Shown in pieces: positions 34,156 through 41,346 of a stretch of DNA of 41,346 nucleotides. The position numbers were made by a program, and so were the translations under genes. The first letter of the stretch is position 1. Each line of letters begins with the position of its first letter. Location: the NCBI GenBank assembly GCA_019420305.1, contig JAHZHL010000010.1, forward strand, positions 1 through 41,346, read 5' to 3'. The stretch is from Bacillota bacterium (lineage in GTDB: Bacteria > Bacillota > Clostridia > Peptostreptococcales > Anaerovoracaceae). The notes below the pieces were generated by a model, which saw nothing but the letters and a program-made list of their open reading frames with translations, was not told the DNA's origin and did not search any database.

Positions 34156-34436
34156 GTGATTGTGTTTCTGGAACTCCTCCGCCGCGATTATCGAGTATAT
34201 ATCGGCAAGGCTGGCAAAACGGAAGTTGATTTCGTCGCGAAAAACCAGAAGAAAAACTCTATATTCAGGTTACAGAGAGCATGCAGACACAGGATACCCG
34301 AGAGCGGGAACTCAGACCTTTGCGCAGGATACTGGATAATTACGAAAAAATTGTGCTATCAATGGATCGAAACTTTATCAACTCCTATGACGGTATCAAA
34401 TCGTTAAACCTGATCGACTGGTTGTTGAAAGAATAA
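34156..34436 (+). pseudogene. C-terminal relic of a DUF4143-type ATPase
   Basis: Reading from GTG 34156 gives VFLELLRRDYRVYIGKAGKT and EVDFVAKNQKK, the start of the C-terminal DUF4143 nuclease-like domain. A one-base loss in the A run at 34252-34256 breaks the frame. In the other frame the sequence continues LYIQVTESMQTQDTRERELR and ends SLNLIDWLLKE with TAA at 34434-34436, the usual C-terminus of this ATPase subfamily. The N-terminal two thirds are missing. It is from a different subfamily than the relic at 5031, so they are not two halves of one gene. Confidence 0.75.
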
Positions 34437-34462
34437 CGGAATAGAGATACGTGGAAAAAGCA

Positions 34463-34498
34463 GGGTATTTTCAGGATAGAAAATGCCCCGTTTTTTTT
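34463..34498 (+). terminator. Rho-independent terminator
   Basis: GGGTATTTTC (34463-34472) pairs with GAAAATGCCC (34479-34488), one pair being G-U, followed by CG and eight T (34491-34498). It closes the transcript of the ATPase relic and possibly of the whole array. Confidence 0.85.
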
Positions 34499-34529
34499 GA
34501 AAGATTTTCAAACAACAAGAGCTATAATA
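34496..34529 (+). promoter_or_regulatory. Promoter of the prenyl/U32 operon with an 18-bp palindromic operator candidate
   Basis: A perfect TATAAT lies at 34524-34529. No good -35 box sits 17 nt upstream; that place is taken by the perfect palindrome TTTGAAAAGATTTTCAAA (34496-34513), which also overlaps the terminator T run. This suits control by a DNA-binding protein, perhaps the small XRE protein at 34962. A shorter relative of the palindrome lies at 34057-34070. Confidence 0.5.
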
Positions 34530-34582
34530 TGGTTAGAATTGAATGTTCTTACAAAAATTAGGACAGGAAAAGGGAGAAGGAA

Positions 34583-34993
34583 GTGACAAAAGAAATATTG
34601 AACGGACTGGCAGCTTTACAAGATATTATTGATGCTTATGAATCGCTGAAAAATGATGTGTTGGATATGAATGAGTATAACAATGCAGCATATGGAACAG
34701 TTGAGATCCGCCTTTCATCGAACGAAGAGATGAACAACAAAATAAAAAAAGCGATCCACTCTTGCGCACCTGAGCGCCTTTCCGTCCCCGTCCTGTTGGA
34801 TTATACAAATCCGTTTTGTATGATTATTGAAACAAGTACAGATGAAAGCAAAAAAGCATCTCAAATTGCGCAGTCCATAACTGTACTATATATTAAAAAT
34901 ACAGAGCACAGTTATGCAGAACTGGAAAAACTTGTGCATATTGCAGAGAACGGGGTGAAAAATGGCAGGTCTTACGCAGAAGGACATGGGTGA
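34583..34993 (+). CDS. Unknown protein, first gene of the prenyl/U32 operon
   Basis: A 136-residue protein starting at GTG 34583 after GAGAAGGAA. It is soluble, with a helical N-terminus (LNGLAALQDIIDAYESLKND) and a strand-rich middle (VPVLLDYTNPFCMIIETSTD), then a helical end. I do not recognise the family. The last 32 bp overlap the following regulator gene in another frame, so the two are translated together and may act as a pair, for example as sensor and regulator or as a toxin-antitoxin-like couple; neither is shown by sequence. Confidence 0.6.
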   Translation: MTKEILNGLAALQDIIDAYESLKNDVLDMNEYNNAAYGTVEIRLSSNEEMNNKIKKAIHSCAPERLSVPVLLDYTNPFCMIIETSTDESKKASQIAQSITVLYIKNTEHSYAELEKLVHIAENGVKNGRSYAEGHG

Positions 34994-35186
34994 AATATTG
35001 GGGGTTAGTCGACAAACAATAACTAACATTGAGAGTGGTACTAGTAAAATGAAGTGGCCTATTTTTTTAGCATCAATGTTTATTTTTAGTTTGGATCACA
35101 ACACATCGGAGTATTTAAAAACAATAAGCCTTCCATATCCTCAGCTGAAAGACTGGTTACATGAAAAACAAAGAGAGGAAAAGTAA
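34962..35186 (+). CDS. Small XRE-type helix-turn-helix regulator
   Basis: A 74-residue protein whose first half is an XRE-type HTH (LTQKDMGEILGVSRQTITNI then ESGTSKMKW). The second half (FLASMFIFSLDHNTSEYLK) is short and hydrophobic in part. GGGGTG lies 5 bp before the ATG. Being encoded at the head of the operon and close to an 18-bp palindrome in the promoter, it is a likely local regulator. The gene overlaps the preceding one by 32 bp, and its end is 2 bp before the next start. Confidence 0.75.
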   Translation: MAGLTQKDMGEILGVSRQTITNIESGTSKMKWPIFLASMFIFSLDHNTSEYLKTISLPYPQLKDWLHEKQREEK

Positions 35187-35187
35187 C

Positions 35188-36315
35188 ATGGATTTTAGTA
35201 TTGTTATTCCTACATGGAACAGATCCGAATTAGTTGAAGCATTGCTTAAATCGCTTTATGACGAACGAGAAAGATACACGTCTGGCAGGACGGAAGTGCT
35301 CATCGTAGACAGCAGTGCTAATAATGAAAAAGAAAGTATCATATCTTCTTGTAAAAAATATGACGCTATATATGTAGAAGGCGATGATAGTGTTAGAAAA
35401 AAAAGAAACAAAGGCATTAAGCAGTCAAAATATGATTATATCCTGTTTATTGATTCTGATGTAGTTGTTGAAAAAGGACTGTTGGATGAATATGTTGAGG
35501 CATATAAAAACCCATATAAAGTCAAACTAGGTGGTGTTTTAGGATATACAGAATTTATCGGAAAAAGAACATTTTGGTGGAAAATGCTCGAAAGAACTAG
35601 TTTGGTAAATTCTTTCTCATTTGCAAGAGATTATCCTTTTCATTCTTGGACAATTGGCAACAATGTCTCCTTTAAAAAATCTGTTTTAGAGGAAATAGGA
35701 ATGTTTGAAGAAAACTTCCCATTCAAGTTAGGCGGAGATGATCTCGATATGACATACCGTGTAACGAAAGCAGGATATATGATTGGTTCTGCACCGAATG
35801 CGGTTACATATCACTCGAGAAAAACGTGGAATAATTATAAGGCTGTACACGACAGAGCCAAACGATGGGGTACAATAGAAAACTTCATAGTGGGTCGTCA
35901 TCCTGAATTGTATAAGAAAGTAATCCCTAAGAATTATATTTTGAAGACAATCGTTCTTTTGTTCATGGGCATCTTATCGTTGATCCTAAAGAACTGGCTT
36001 CCAATTATGATTGCAGTCTCATGGATTGTTATTAATTGGATTATAGACTACGTGATTGATGTTAAAAGAAAAGGGTTCTGTTCGCCAATATACTATTTTG
36101 GAGCACAGATAATACAATCACAGTATGAATTCTACCGGGTACGGGGGAGCTTGAAAAAAGGTTCTTTGTGCGCTTTATACAAAGGAATGATTTTTAATAG
36201 ATTTCAGATCAAGTTTGGTATGGCAAATGAAGCATTCAGGATCAAAAAACTGATATGGTCATTTGGGGTATTGTGTATAGCCGGAATAGCGTATTTCCAA
36301 TTTTTTGTTAAGTAA
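35188..36315 (+). CDS. Family 2 glycosyltransferase with C-terminal membrane spans
   Basis: A 375-residue protein. The frame is open from 35161, but ATG 35188 follows GAGGAAAAG and starts the standard GT2 N-terminus MDFSIVIPTWNRSELVEALL. The metal/nucleotide motif is LFIDSDVVV (about residues 90-98), and the acceptor-site motif is GGDDLDMTYRVTKAGY. The last 130 residues contain about three membrane spans (TIVLLFMGILSLIL, LPIMIAVSWIVINWIIDYVI and the C-terminal one). It would transfer a sugar from a nucleotide donor at the inner face of the membrane, likely to a lipid acceptor. It is a paralogue of the next gene, sharing layout and length. Confidence 0.9.
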   Translation: MDFSIVIPTWNRSELVEALLKSLYDERERYTSGRTEVLIVDSSANNEKESIISSCKKYDAIYVEGDDSVRKKRNKGIKQSKYDYILFIDSDVVVEKGLLDEYVEAYKNPYKVKLGGVLGYTEFIGKRTFWWKMLERTSLVNSFSFARDYPFHSWTIGNNVSFKKSVLEEIGMFEENFPFKLGGDDLDMTYRVTKAGYMIGSAPNAVTYHSRKTWNNYKAVHDRAKRWGTIENFIVGRHPELYKKVIPKNYILKTIVLLFMGILSLILKNWLPIMIAVSWIVINWIIDYVIDVKRKGFCSPIYYFGAQIIQSQYEFYRVRGSLKKGSLCALYKGMIFNRFQIKFGMANEAFRIKKLIWSFGVLCIAGIAYFQFFVK

Positions 36316-36329
36316 GAGGTGTGCCTTAT

Positions 36330-37448
36330 ATGAATTTGAATGGGATAAGTATTGTGATAGCAACCAAAGGTCGAGTCAAACTTCTTGAGGATTTGCTCAT
36401 TAGTGTGAAAGAAGCTAGAAACAATTTTGAAAGGCCATCAGAAGTCCTGCTTGTTGATGATAGCAAAGCCGAGGATGTGATAGCTATTAATGAAATGTGC
36501 AAAAAATATGATGCCAGAAGAACCGAATTCGGACCTTCTGTGCCAGAAAAGAGAAATGTAGGCGCTAGAGAAGCGCAATACGATATTGTGTTGTTTCTTG
36601 ACTCAGACTGCATTGCGACTCCTAATTTGCTTAATGAACACTATAAACTGTATACGGATAAAAAAGTGGGCGGCGTTGCAGGATATTTAGAGTTTGTTGG
36701 AGAAGATACGTGGTTCTGGCAAGCGGTCGATAAGACGCCTTTTACCATATGCTTTAGCTTCCCTAAATGGATGGATACGGTGCCGTGGACACCAACAGCT
36801 AATTGTTCTATGCGAAAAGAAGTATTCGAGGAAATTAAAGGCTTTGACAGGAGTTTCCCGGATAAGCCAGGAGGAGAAGATGTTGATCTTGGCTTAAGAA
36901 TGGTCAAAGCCGGATATACATTTAAATGTACGGCAGATGGCTTGGTATATCACAGTAAAAAGACATGGACGCCGGTAAAAGCAATGTTCCGCAGACTCTG
37001 GTATTATGGCTCGGCAAATTATTACTTGGCAGAAAAGCATCCCGATTATGTGATGAAAATTATGCCTCGCAAATCTTCCATTTTTTTGACGGGAATACTA
37101 GGCGTTTTAATAACAACGCTCATCACGTTGAATGAGTGGCTTTTGTTAGCTATTCCGATATGGGTAATCTGTGACATAATGCTTTCTGCTATATTTATAA
37201 ACAAATTTGCTTCGTATAAGGGAACATCATTTCTCAAGCAATGCGTGGTTCAGATTCTCATTTTGGACAATGAGATGGGATATGTATGGAGATGCATTCA
37301 GAAAGGGAAACCCAGTTACATAAACAAGGATGTTGTTTATTTTGACGGACAAATGGACGGTATACAGGATACTAGCTCAATTATGACTTGGTGTAATCTG
37401 TTGAGCCTTTTATTACTTGTGGGAGGCGTCTTGTTGATTGCACTATGA
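36330..37448 (+). CDS. Family 2 glycosyltransferase with C-terminal membrane spans
   Basis: A 372-residue protein starting MNLNGISIVIATKGRVKLLE; ATG 36330 is better spaced from AAGAGG than the upstream GTG 36321. GT2 motifs are LFLDSDCIA and GGEDVDLGLRMVKAGY, followed by YHSKKTWTPVKAMFRRLWYY as in the neighbour. Two or three membrane spans lie in the C-terminal third (SIFLTGILGVLITTLI, LLLAIPIWVICDIMLSAI and LLSLLLLVGGVLLI). It follows the first GT2 by 14 bp and ends in an ATGA overlap with the open frame of the next gene. Confidence 0.9.
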   Translation: MNLNGISIVIATKGRVKLLEDLLISVKEARNNFERPSEVLLVDDSKAEDVIAINEMCKKYDARRTEFGPSVPEKRNVGAREAQYDIVLFLDSDCIATPNLLNEHYKLYTDKKVGGVAGYLEFVGEDTWFWQAVDKTPFTICFSFPKWMDTVPWTPTANCSMRKEVFEEIKGFDRSFPDKPGGEDVDLGLRMVKAGYTFKCTADGLVYHSKKTWTPVKAMFRRLWYYGSANYYLAEKHPDYVMKIMPRKSSIFLTGILGVLITTLITLNEWLLLAIPIWVICDIMLSAIFINKFASYKGTSFLKQCVVQILILDNEMGYVWRCIQKGKPSYINKDVVYFDGQMDGIQDTSSIMTWCNLLSLLLLVGGVLLIAL

Positions 37449-37462
37449 AAGGGGTAAGGACG

Positions 37463-38644
37463 ATGTATAACAAAGAACTGCAAATATTACGAGACCTTTA
37501 TATCAAGGGGATCTACGAACCTGCATTTTATAAGAAAAAGATTACTGAAATAAAGCAACTTGAGAGCTATGATGCGTTTCAAACAATACCTTTTACATAC
37601 AAAAGAGAAATAAGAAATACCTCTGTGGAGGAACGGACTACTACTAAACCACAGGATATTTATGGCGTTTTTTCAAGTAGCGGAACGACAGGAGAAAAAA
37701 CTTACTATATTTATAATCGCAATGATAAAAAAGTTCATGAAGAGTTCGTAAGGACATTCTATACAGAACTAGGAGTTACAGAAACTGATATAGGTGGGAT
37801 AATGGCTCCTGTTGATACAGGGGTCATGGCGCACACCATGATGTGGCAGTTTACGACTATGGGGGCAGGTTACGTAAATTGTCCGATTCCGTCTCCTGAA
37901 AACATAGTGGATACAATTACTAAAGTTCCAGTTACAGTGATTGCTACAAGACCTAGCATTGCTTCTGGGATAGCATATAATCCCGTTATCCAACAGATGG
38001 CTCAAAAATCTCATGTTAAAAAGTTGCTTATGGGCGGTGGTTTCTTATCCGCAGAAAGAAGAAAGCTATTGGAGAGATCTTGGGATGCAGAATGTTTTAA
38101 TATGTTCGGTATGAGTGAAATGTTTGGTCCCATGGCCGGTGAGTGCAGGGAAAAAAACGGTCTGCATTACCTTGATAATTATTTGATGATTGAAATTGTA
38201 GATCCGCTTAGCGCTAAACCGGTGGATGAAGGCAAACCGGGAGTGGCTGTGTATACAACCTTGTGGGATAAAGGTTTTCCGCTTCTTAGGTATTGGACGG
38301 ATGACATTATGATTATCACTACGAAAGAGTGTGATTGTGGCAGTAAGTACCCGCGTCTATTTTATCTTGGACGACTTGCTGATTGCTATATCATTAATGA
38401 TTCTTATGTTTTTCCGGAACATTTAGAGAATATTCTGTTCAAATACGGATTTATTGGTGAGTACTGTGCGGAAAAATCAGAGAACAAGTATTTGATTAAA
38501 ACTGAAGGGAACGAAAACTCTTATAGTAATGAGATGGAAACTGAAATCAAAGCTCTATTTAAGGAGGATGTTATGATCGAGATCGTTCCTCCTGGGAGTT
38601 TAAACTATGATGGTCATGGAAGAAGGTTTACTGTCAATGAATAA
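37463..38644 (+). CDS. PaaK-like adenylate-forming enzyme (acyl/aryl-CoA ligase-like)
   Basis: A 393-residue protein. Start ATG 37463 has AAAGGGG with good spacing; an earlier in-frame ATG (37445) overlaps the preceding stop. Family features are the AMP-binding loop VFSSSGTTGEKTYYIYN, the mid motif NMFGMSEMFGPMAGEC (with acidic residue after the Met-Ser), and YWTDDIMII, plus a CDCG pair late in the chain. This layout and length match phenylacetate-CoA ligase-like proteins, which activate aryl or acyl acids with ATP. Substrate is unknown; in this operon an aromatic acid that is later prenylated would fit, but that is inference. Confidence 0.85.
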   Translation: MYNKELQILRDLYIKGIYEPAFYKKKITEIKQLESYDAFQTIPFTYKREIRNTSVEERTTTKPQDIYGVFSSSGTTGEKTYYIYNRNDKKVHEEFVRTFYTELGVTETDIGGIMAPVDTGVMAHTMMWQFTTMGAGYVNCPIPSPENIVDTITKVPVTVIATRPSIASGIAYNPVIQQMAQKSHVKKLLMGGGFLSAERRKLLERSWDAECFNMFGMSEMFGPMAGECREKNGLHYLDNYLMIEIVDPLSAKPVDEGKPGVAVYTTLWDKGFPLLRYWTDDIMIITTKECDCGSKYPRLFYLGRLADCYIINDSYVFPEHLENILFKYGFIGEYCAEKSENKYLIKTEGNENSYSNEMETEIKALFKEDVMIEIVPPGSLNYDGHGRRFTVNE

Positions 38645-39158
38645 TTCTGAAAAAATTGTTTTGGTAGATTTGGATGACCAGATAATAGGAAGTGAAAATA
38701 AGGTTAGAGTACATGAAGAAGGTCTCCTGCACAGAGCTTTTTCGATATTCATCCTTGATGATATGAGGATGCTTTTACAAAAGAGAAACAACGATAAGTA
38801 TCATTCTGGAGGACTGTGGAGTAACGCATGTTGTTCTCATCAGAGAGAAAGAGAATTGTTAGATGATGCAGTTCATCGCAGGCTGAACGAGGAATTGGGG
38901 ATTGATTGTAGCTTGAACGAAGCATTCAGCTTTGTTTACAGAACGGTCTTTGAGAATGGATTAACTGAGTATGAATATGATCATGTGTTCGTAGGGAAAT
39001 ATAGTGGTACGATAAATATTAACTATGAAGAAGCTTCAGAAGTGAAGTGGTTTGAATTTGAGGAATTAAAAAAGTTGATGCAAAGCAATCCAGAACTTTT
39101 TTCTAGCTGGTTTATAATTGCAGCGCCAAGGATAATACGCATCGTAGAGGAGAAGTGA
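38637..39158 (+). CDS. idi: Isopentenyl-diphosphate delta-isomerase, type I
   Basis: A 173-residue Nudix-fold protein. ATG 38637 (MNNSEKIVLVDLDDQIIG) fits the family start and overlaps the preceding stop by 8 bp; upstream ATG at 38607 is less likely. Key residues are visible: metal ligands H26 and H32 (in LLHRAFSIFI), the catalytic Cys in WSNACCSHQ (C66), H68, and the glutamates in EYEYDH (E111, E113), plus RRLNEELGI for the Nudix helix. It interconverts IPP and DMAPP. Its place directly before a UbiA-family gene suggests that it supplies allylic substrate for prenyl transfer by this cluster. Confidence 0.93.
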   Translation: MNNSEKIVLVDLDDQIIGSENKVRVHEEGLLHRAFSIFILDDMRMLLQKRNNDKYHSGGLWSNACCSHQRERELLDDAVHRRLNEELGIDCSLNEAFSFVYRTVFENGLTEYEYDHVFVGKYSGTININYEEASEVKWFEFEELKKLMQSNPELFSSWFIIAAPRIIRIVEEK

Positions 39159-39162
39159 TCAG

Positions 39163-40167
39163 GTGAAAAATATCATAAGTTATCTGAGAATACGAGAATG
39201 GCTTGATTCAAAAGTAACTTTCATGATGGGTATACTATTGTTTTTCTACTTCTGTATCGATGGACAATTTGAAACAATTACAGTAGCGAAAACAGTAGCC
39301 TACTTTCTGTATGTGTCAATGTTCTTGGCAATAAGTTATGTAGCAAATGACTTTGCTGATATGGAGATAGATAAAAAAGCTGGCAAGACAAAAGTGATTG
39401 CTCATATGCCTAAATGGGGAATATGGTCTTCATTAATACTGATGGCAATGGTGGGAAACACACCCATTCTAGTTTGCGCTGATAACAAATGGATCTGTTC
39501 AATTATTATCATTTTAACCTATTTTTCAGGCTTGGCCTATTCAACTTTGGGAATAAGGTTTAAAGAGCAAGGTGTATTAGGACTTATTGAATGTTCATTT
39601 GCTCAAAGGTGTATGCCATTGCTTATAATATTCATTTTAGTGAAAACAGATGGATCTTTGATAGTGATGCTGTCAGGATGGATGGCTTTATCTTTTGTTG
39701 ATGGCTTACGTTACATAATTATTCATCAAGTGAATGATTTAGAGAATGACATTGCCAGTGGCGTGGATACATATGTAACGAGAAAAAGGAGTGATTACAG
39801 AAAAGTATTATTGGGGTTGTTAATATTAGAATTAATCATTACAGTGCTTTTGTTAATTCCATTATGGAAAAGGACAGTAGTTCTCACATCAGCCTTTGTT
39901 CTGTTCAATATTGCTCTTGAATATTGTATATATGTTGTTATTCAAAAATATGCACAGAAAGATATATTTTTGACGTTTGATTCCGTTCCAATGGAGGCTT
40001 TTTATAACACTTTGTTTCCAGTTCTGTCTGGACTAAGTCTGGTTATTATAGATATACGTTGGATTATTCTTACTGTGGTTTTATTCATAGTTAGCTGTAA
40101 GTCGTTTGTTGTTAAGTGTAAGATAGCTCTAATTTTTATTAAGTCGAAAGTTGGAAAGCAGAGGTGA
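39163..40167 (+). CDS. UbiA-family membrane prenyltransferase
   Basis: A 334-residue protein with about eight or nine membrane spans, starting at GTG 39163. Both aspartate-rich motifs of the UbiA family are present: NDFADMEID (N62, D63, D66, D70) and the second DLEND (D192, D196), which bind the Mg-diphosphate of the prenyl donor. The family attaches prenyl chains to aromatic rings, haem, chlorophyll or lipids. The acceptor cannot be told from sequence. The end overlaps the start region of the U32 gene, and the gene lies 4 bp after idi, so both are one translational unit. Confidence 0.9.
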   Translation: MKNIISYLRIREWLDSKVTFMMGILLFFYFCIDGQFETITVAKTVAYFLYVSMFLAISYVANDFADMEIDKKAGKTKVIAHMPKWGIWSSLILMAMVGNTPILVCADNKWICSIIIILTYFSGLAYSTLGIRFKEQGVLGLIECSFAQRCMPLLIIFILVKTDGSLIVMLSGWMALSFVDGLRYIIIHQVNDLENDIASGVDTYVTRKRSDYRKVLLGLLILELIITVLLLIPLWKRTVVLTSAFVLFNIALEYCIYVVIQKYAQKDIFLTFDSVPMEAFYNTLFPVLSGLSLVIIDIRWIILTVVLFIVSCKSFVVKCKIALIFIKSKVGKQR

Positions 40168-40175
40168 TTCTGTCT

Positions 40176-41012
40176 ATGTATGAGGTGTTGGCTCCTGTAG
40201 GGAGTTTTAGCGAAATAGATATTATTTTGAACGAAAAACCTGATGCCATATATGTTGGCATGAAAGGGTTTACATCACGTCCTGCAAGAACAGATTTTTC
40301 TGCAGAAGAGATAAAATTAGCTATAGATATATGCCATGCAAATAATATCCGATTATATGTTGCCGTAAATTCAAATATTCAGAATGAATGCTTTAACAGT
40401 CAGCTTAAACTAATTCAAGAACTTGACGCAGCTGGGGTAGATGCTTTTATTATTGCCGATTTTGGAATGATTAGTGCGTTATCAGGAAAGCTAAAGAAAG
40501 CTGATATTCATGCAAGTACACTACTTGGGGCTTACAATATTAAAACCGTAAAGATTCTAAAATCATATGGGGTAAAAAGAATTATTTTTTATGCCAACTT
40601 GTATCTTGATGAAATGATTAGGATTATCAGTGCAGTTCCTGATCTTGACTATGAATTAGTAGCTGAGGGGGGCACTTGTTTTAATGATATAAGGCAGTGT
40701 CGTTTGCCTCATAATATATCAGACAATGAACATACTTTAACTTGTAGAAGTGGCTGTATTCTCTTTGATAGTGAGGGTTTACCCAAGAAGGGAAAGATGA
40801 TAGCAGAACACCCTTGTCGAGTTGCAGAGGTAGTAGGAATTTATATGGCAGCTGGAATATGTTCATTCAAAATCGAAGGTAGAACTGTACCAGCTGTGGA
40901 GCGAGTTCCTCATATTAGAGATCTGAAGAATGGTATCAAAAGATTCGAGAACGGACAACCGGTAAATTCATTCCTTCATTACATTGCGAGGCTAAGGAGG
41001 GAGATGATTTAA
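40176..41012 (+). CDS. U32-family protein, UbiU-like
   Basis: A 278-residue protein of the U32 family. Start MYEVLAPVGS is the typical U32 N-terminus (ATG 40176, with AGAGG upstream; a GTG at 40164 lacks proper spacing). Cysteines at 168, 175, 190 (or 194) and 214 (GGTCFNDIRQC, LTCRSGC, HPCR) have the order expected for a 4Fe-4S-binding UbiU-type member. UbiU pairs with UbiV and allows oxygen-independent hydroxylation in anaerobic ubiquinone synthesis in proteobacteria. The next gene is a second U32-like frame starting on the shared TAATG, consistent with such a pair. Protein-processing or RNA-modifying U32 members are the alternative, though prenyl genes next door favour the former. Confidence 0.85.
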   Translation: MYEVLAPVGSFSEIDIILNEKPDAIYVGMKGFTSRPARTDFSAEEIKLAIDICHANNIRLYVAVNSNIQNECFNSQLKLIQELDAAGVDAFIIADFGMISALSGKLKKADIHASTLLGAYNIKTVKILKSYGVKRIIFYANLYLDEMIRIISAVPDLDYELVAEGGTCFNDIRQCRLPHNISDNEHTLTCRSGCILFDSEGLPKKGKMIAEHPCRVAEVVGIYMAAGICSFKIEGRTVPAVERVPHIRDLKNGIKRFENGQPVNSFLHYIARLRREMI

Positions 41013-41346
41013 TGCTATATATTGGTTTGCAACGATATACAAAAGAAACTGTGGAGAAGTTGTTGACTGTAAATCCTGATGGAGTAATATTGGGGGATTT
41101 GCTCTGTGACAGAAAAATGTTTCCTTATGGGGATGTAGAACTAACAGATTTAATGAAGATATTTAAGAATGAAAGTATTTCTGTTATTTATCAGACACCA
41201 ATGTACGCTACGGATCGAATATTCTCTAGTGTGCTACAACGGGTGGCATATTTCTATATGAATTGCATGATTGATGCAGTGATCGTTCAGGACATTGGTC
41301 TTGCTTCTGCTATAAGGGATAAATGCACTGATCTCACGATTATCTG
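41012..41346 (+). CDS. U32-family protein, UbiV-like, cut by the window end
   Basis: An open frame starting ATG 41012 (MLYIGLQRYTKETVEKLL), overlapping the upstream stop (TAATG), with AAGGAGG at 40994-41000. The 111 codons available show a beta/alpha pattern with GDLLCDRKMF, whose Cys (C32) and basic residues resemble the VCSKRR-type first cluster cysteine of UbiV. Next comes FYMNCMIDAVIVQDIGLASA, a typical U32 barrel segment. The remaining cysteines expected for UbiV lie outside the window, so the identification is provisional. Confidence 0.7.
   Translation, partial: MLYIGLQRYTKETVEKLLTVNPDGVILGDLLCDRKMFPYGDVELTDLMKIFKNESISVIYQTPMYATDRIFSSVLQRVAYFYMNCMIDAVIVQDIGLASAIRDKCTDLTII

Noticed and set aside
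5031..34436. One ATPase gene split by a large insertion between 5031 and 34436
   Set aside because: The two fragments carry motifs of different DUF4143 subfamilies and the region between them contains many complete unrelated operons without flanking element ends.
40176..41012. Collagenase-like U32 peptidase
   Set aside because: The peptidase label is a legacy family name; the cysteine arrangement and prenyl-pathway neighbours fit the 4Fe-4S UbiU-type members better.

Overview
The window looks like chromosome of an anaerobic, low-to-mid GC Gram-positive of the Eubacteriales (Lachnospiraceae-like or a relative). The signs are strong AGGAGG-type ribosome sites, many tightly packed same-strand genes, an anaerobe-type FMN/4Fe-4S/FAD ene-reductase, BspA-type leucine-rich surface protein, and large numbers of zinc-ribbon membrane proteins of the kind seen in gut clostridia. 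No rRNA, tRNA, CRISPR array or intact mobile element was seen. The taxonomic placement is inference.

Region 1 (1-8400) is a patchwork of small housekeeping and accessory genes: a YczE/YitT-like membrane protein, a BaiH/enoate-reductase-type flavoenzyme, a GyrI-like domain protein, a GNAT acetyltransferase, an XRE regulator, a YjjG-type HAD phosphatase, an M15 peptidase and a TasA/camelysin-like secreted protein. Between them lie relics: a DUF3795 pseudogene, the tail of a second GNAT, and a piece of a DUF4143-type ATPase, plus overlapping hairpins and repeated TTGGACAC motifs. This stretch has been rearranged.

Region 2 (8500-14540) holds two large secreted proteins. One is a transglutaminase-like protein broken by a one-base frameshift. 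The other is a BspA-type protein with about 20 leucine-rich repeats. Both end in bacterial Ig-like and fibronectin-III-like modules that resemble each other.

Region 3 (14550-34000) is the most striking part: about 19 kb with 14 zinc-ribbon proteins in tandem on one strand (plus two degraded members), with gaps mostly of 2-70 bp. Most have an N-terminal CxxC...CxxC ribbon, one membrane span and an exported C-terminal region assembled from a small set of modules: an unnamed domain of about 80 residues (8 proteins), WG repeats (4), DUF5050-like propeller repeats (4), and a DxDxDG-containing domain (3). Two are polytopic membrane proteins and one lacks a membrane span. It reads as a paralogous, domain-shuffled operon, and no function is known to me.

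Region 4 (34100-41346) begins with the relic of a second DUF4143-type ATPase, a terminator, and a promoter overlapped by an 18-bp perfect palindrome. Then comes a visibly more AT-rich operon: unknown protein, small XRE regulator, two family-2 glycosyltransferases, a PaaK-like adenylate-forming enzyme, IPP isomerase, a UbiA-family prenyltransferase, and a U32 pair resembling UbiU and UbiV (the second is cut by the window end). Together these suggest an oxygen-independent route to a prenylated, hydroxylated and perhaps glycosylated lipid or quinone-like product in an organism type not known for ubiquinone. That pathway is inference from gene content.
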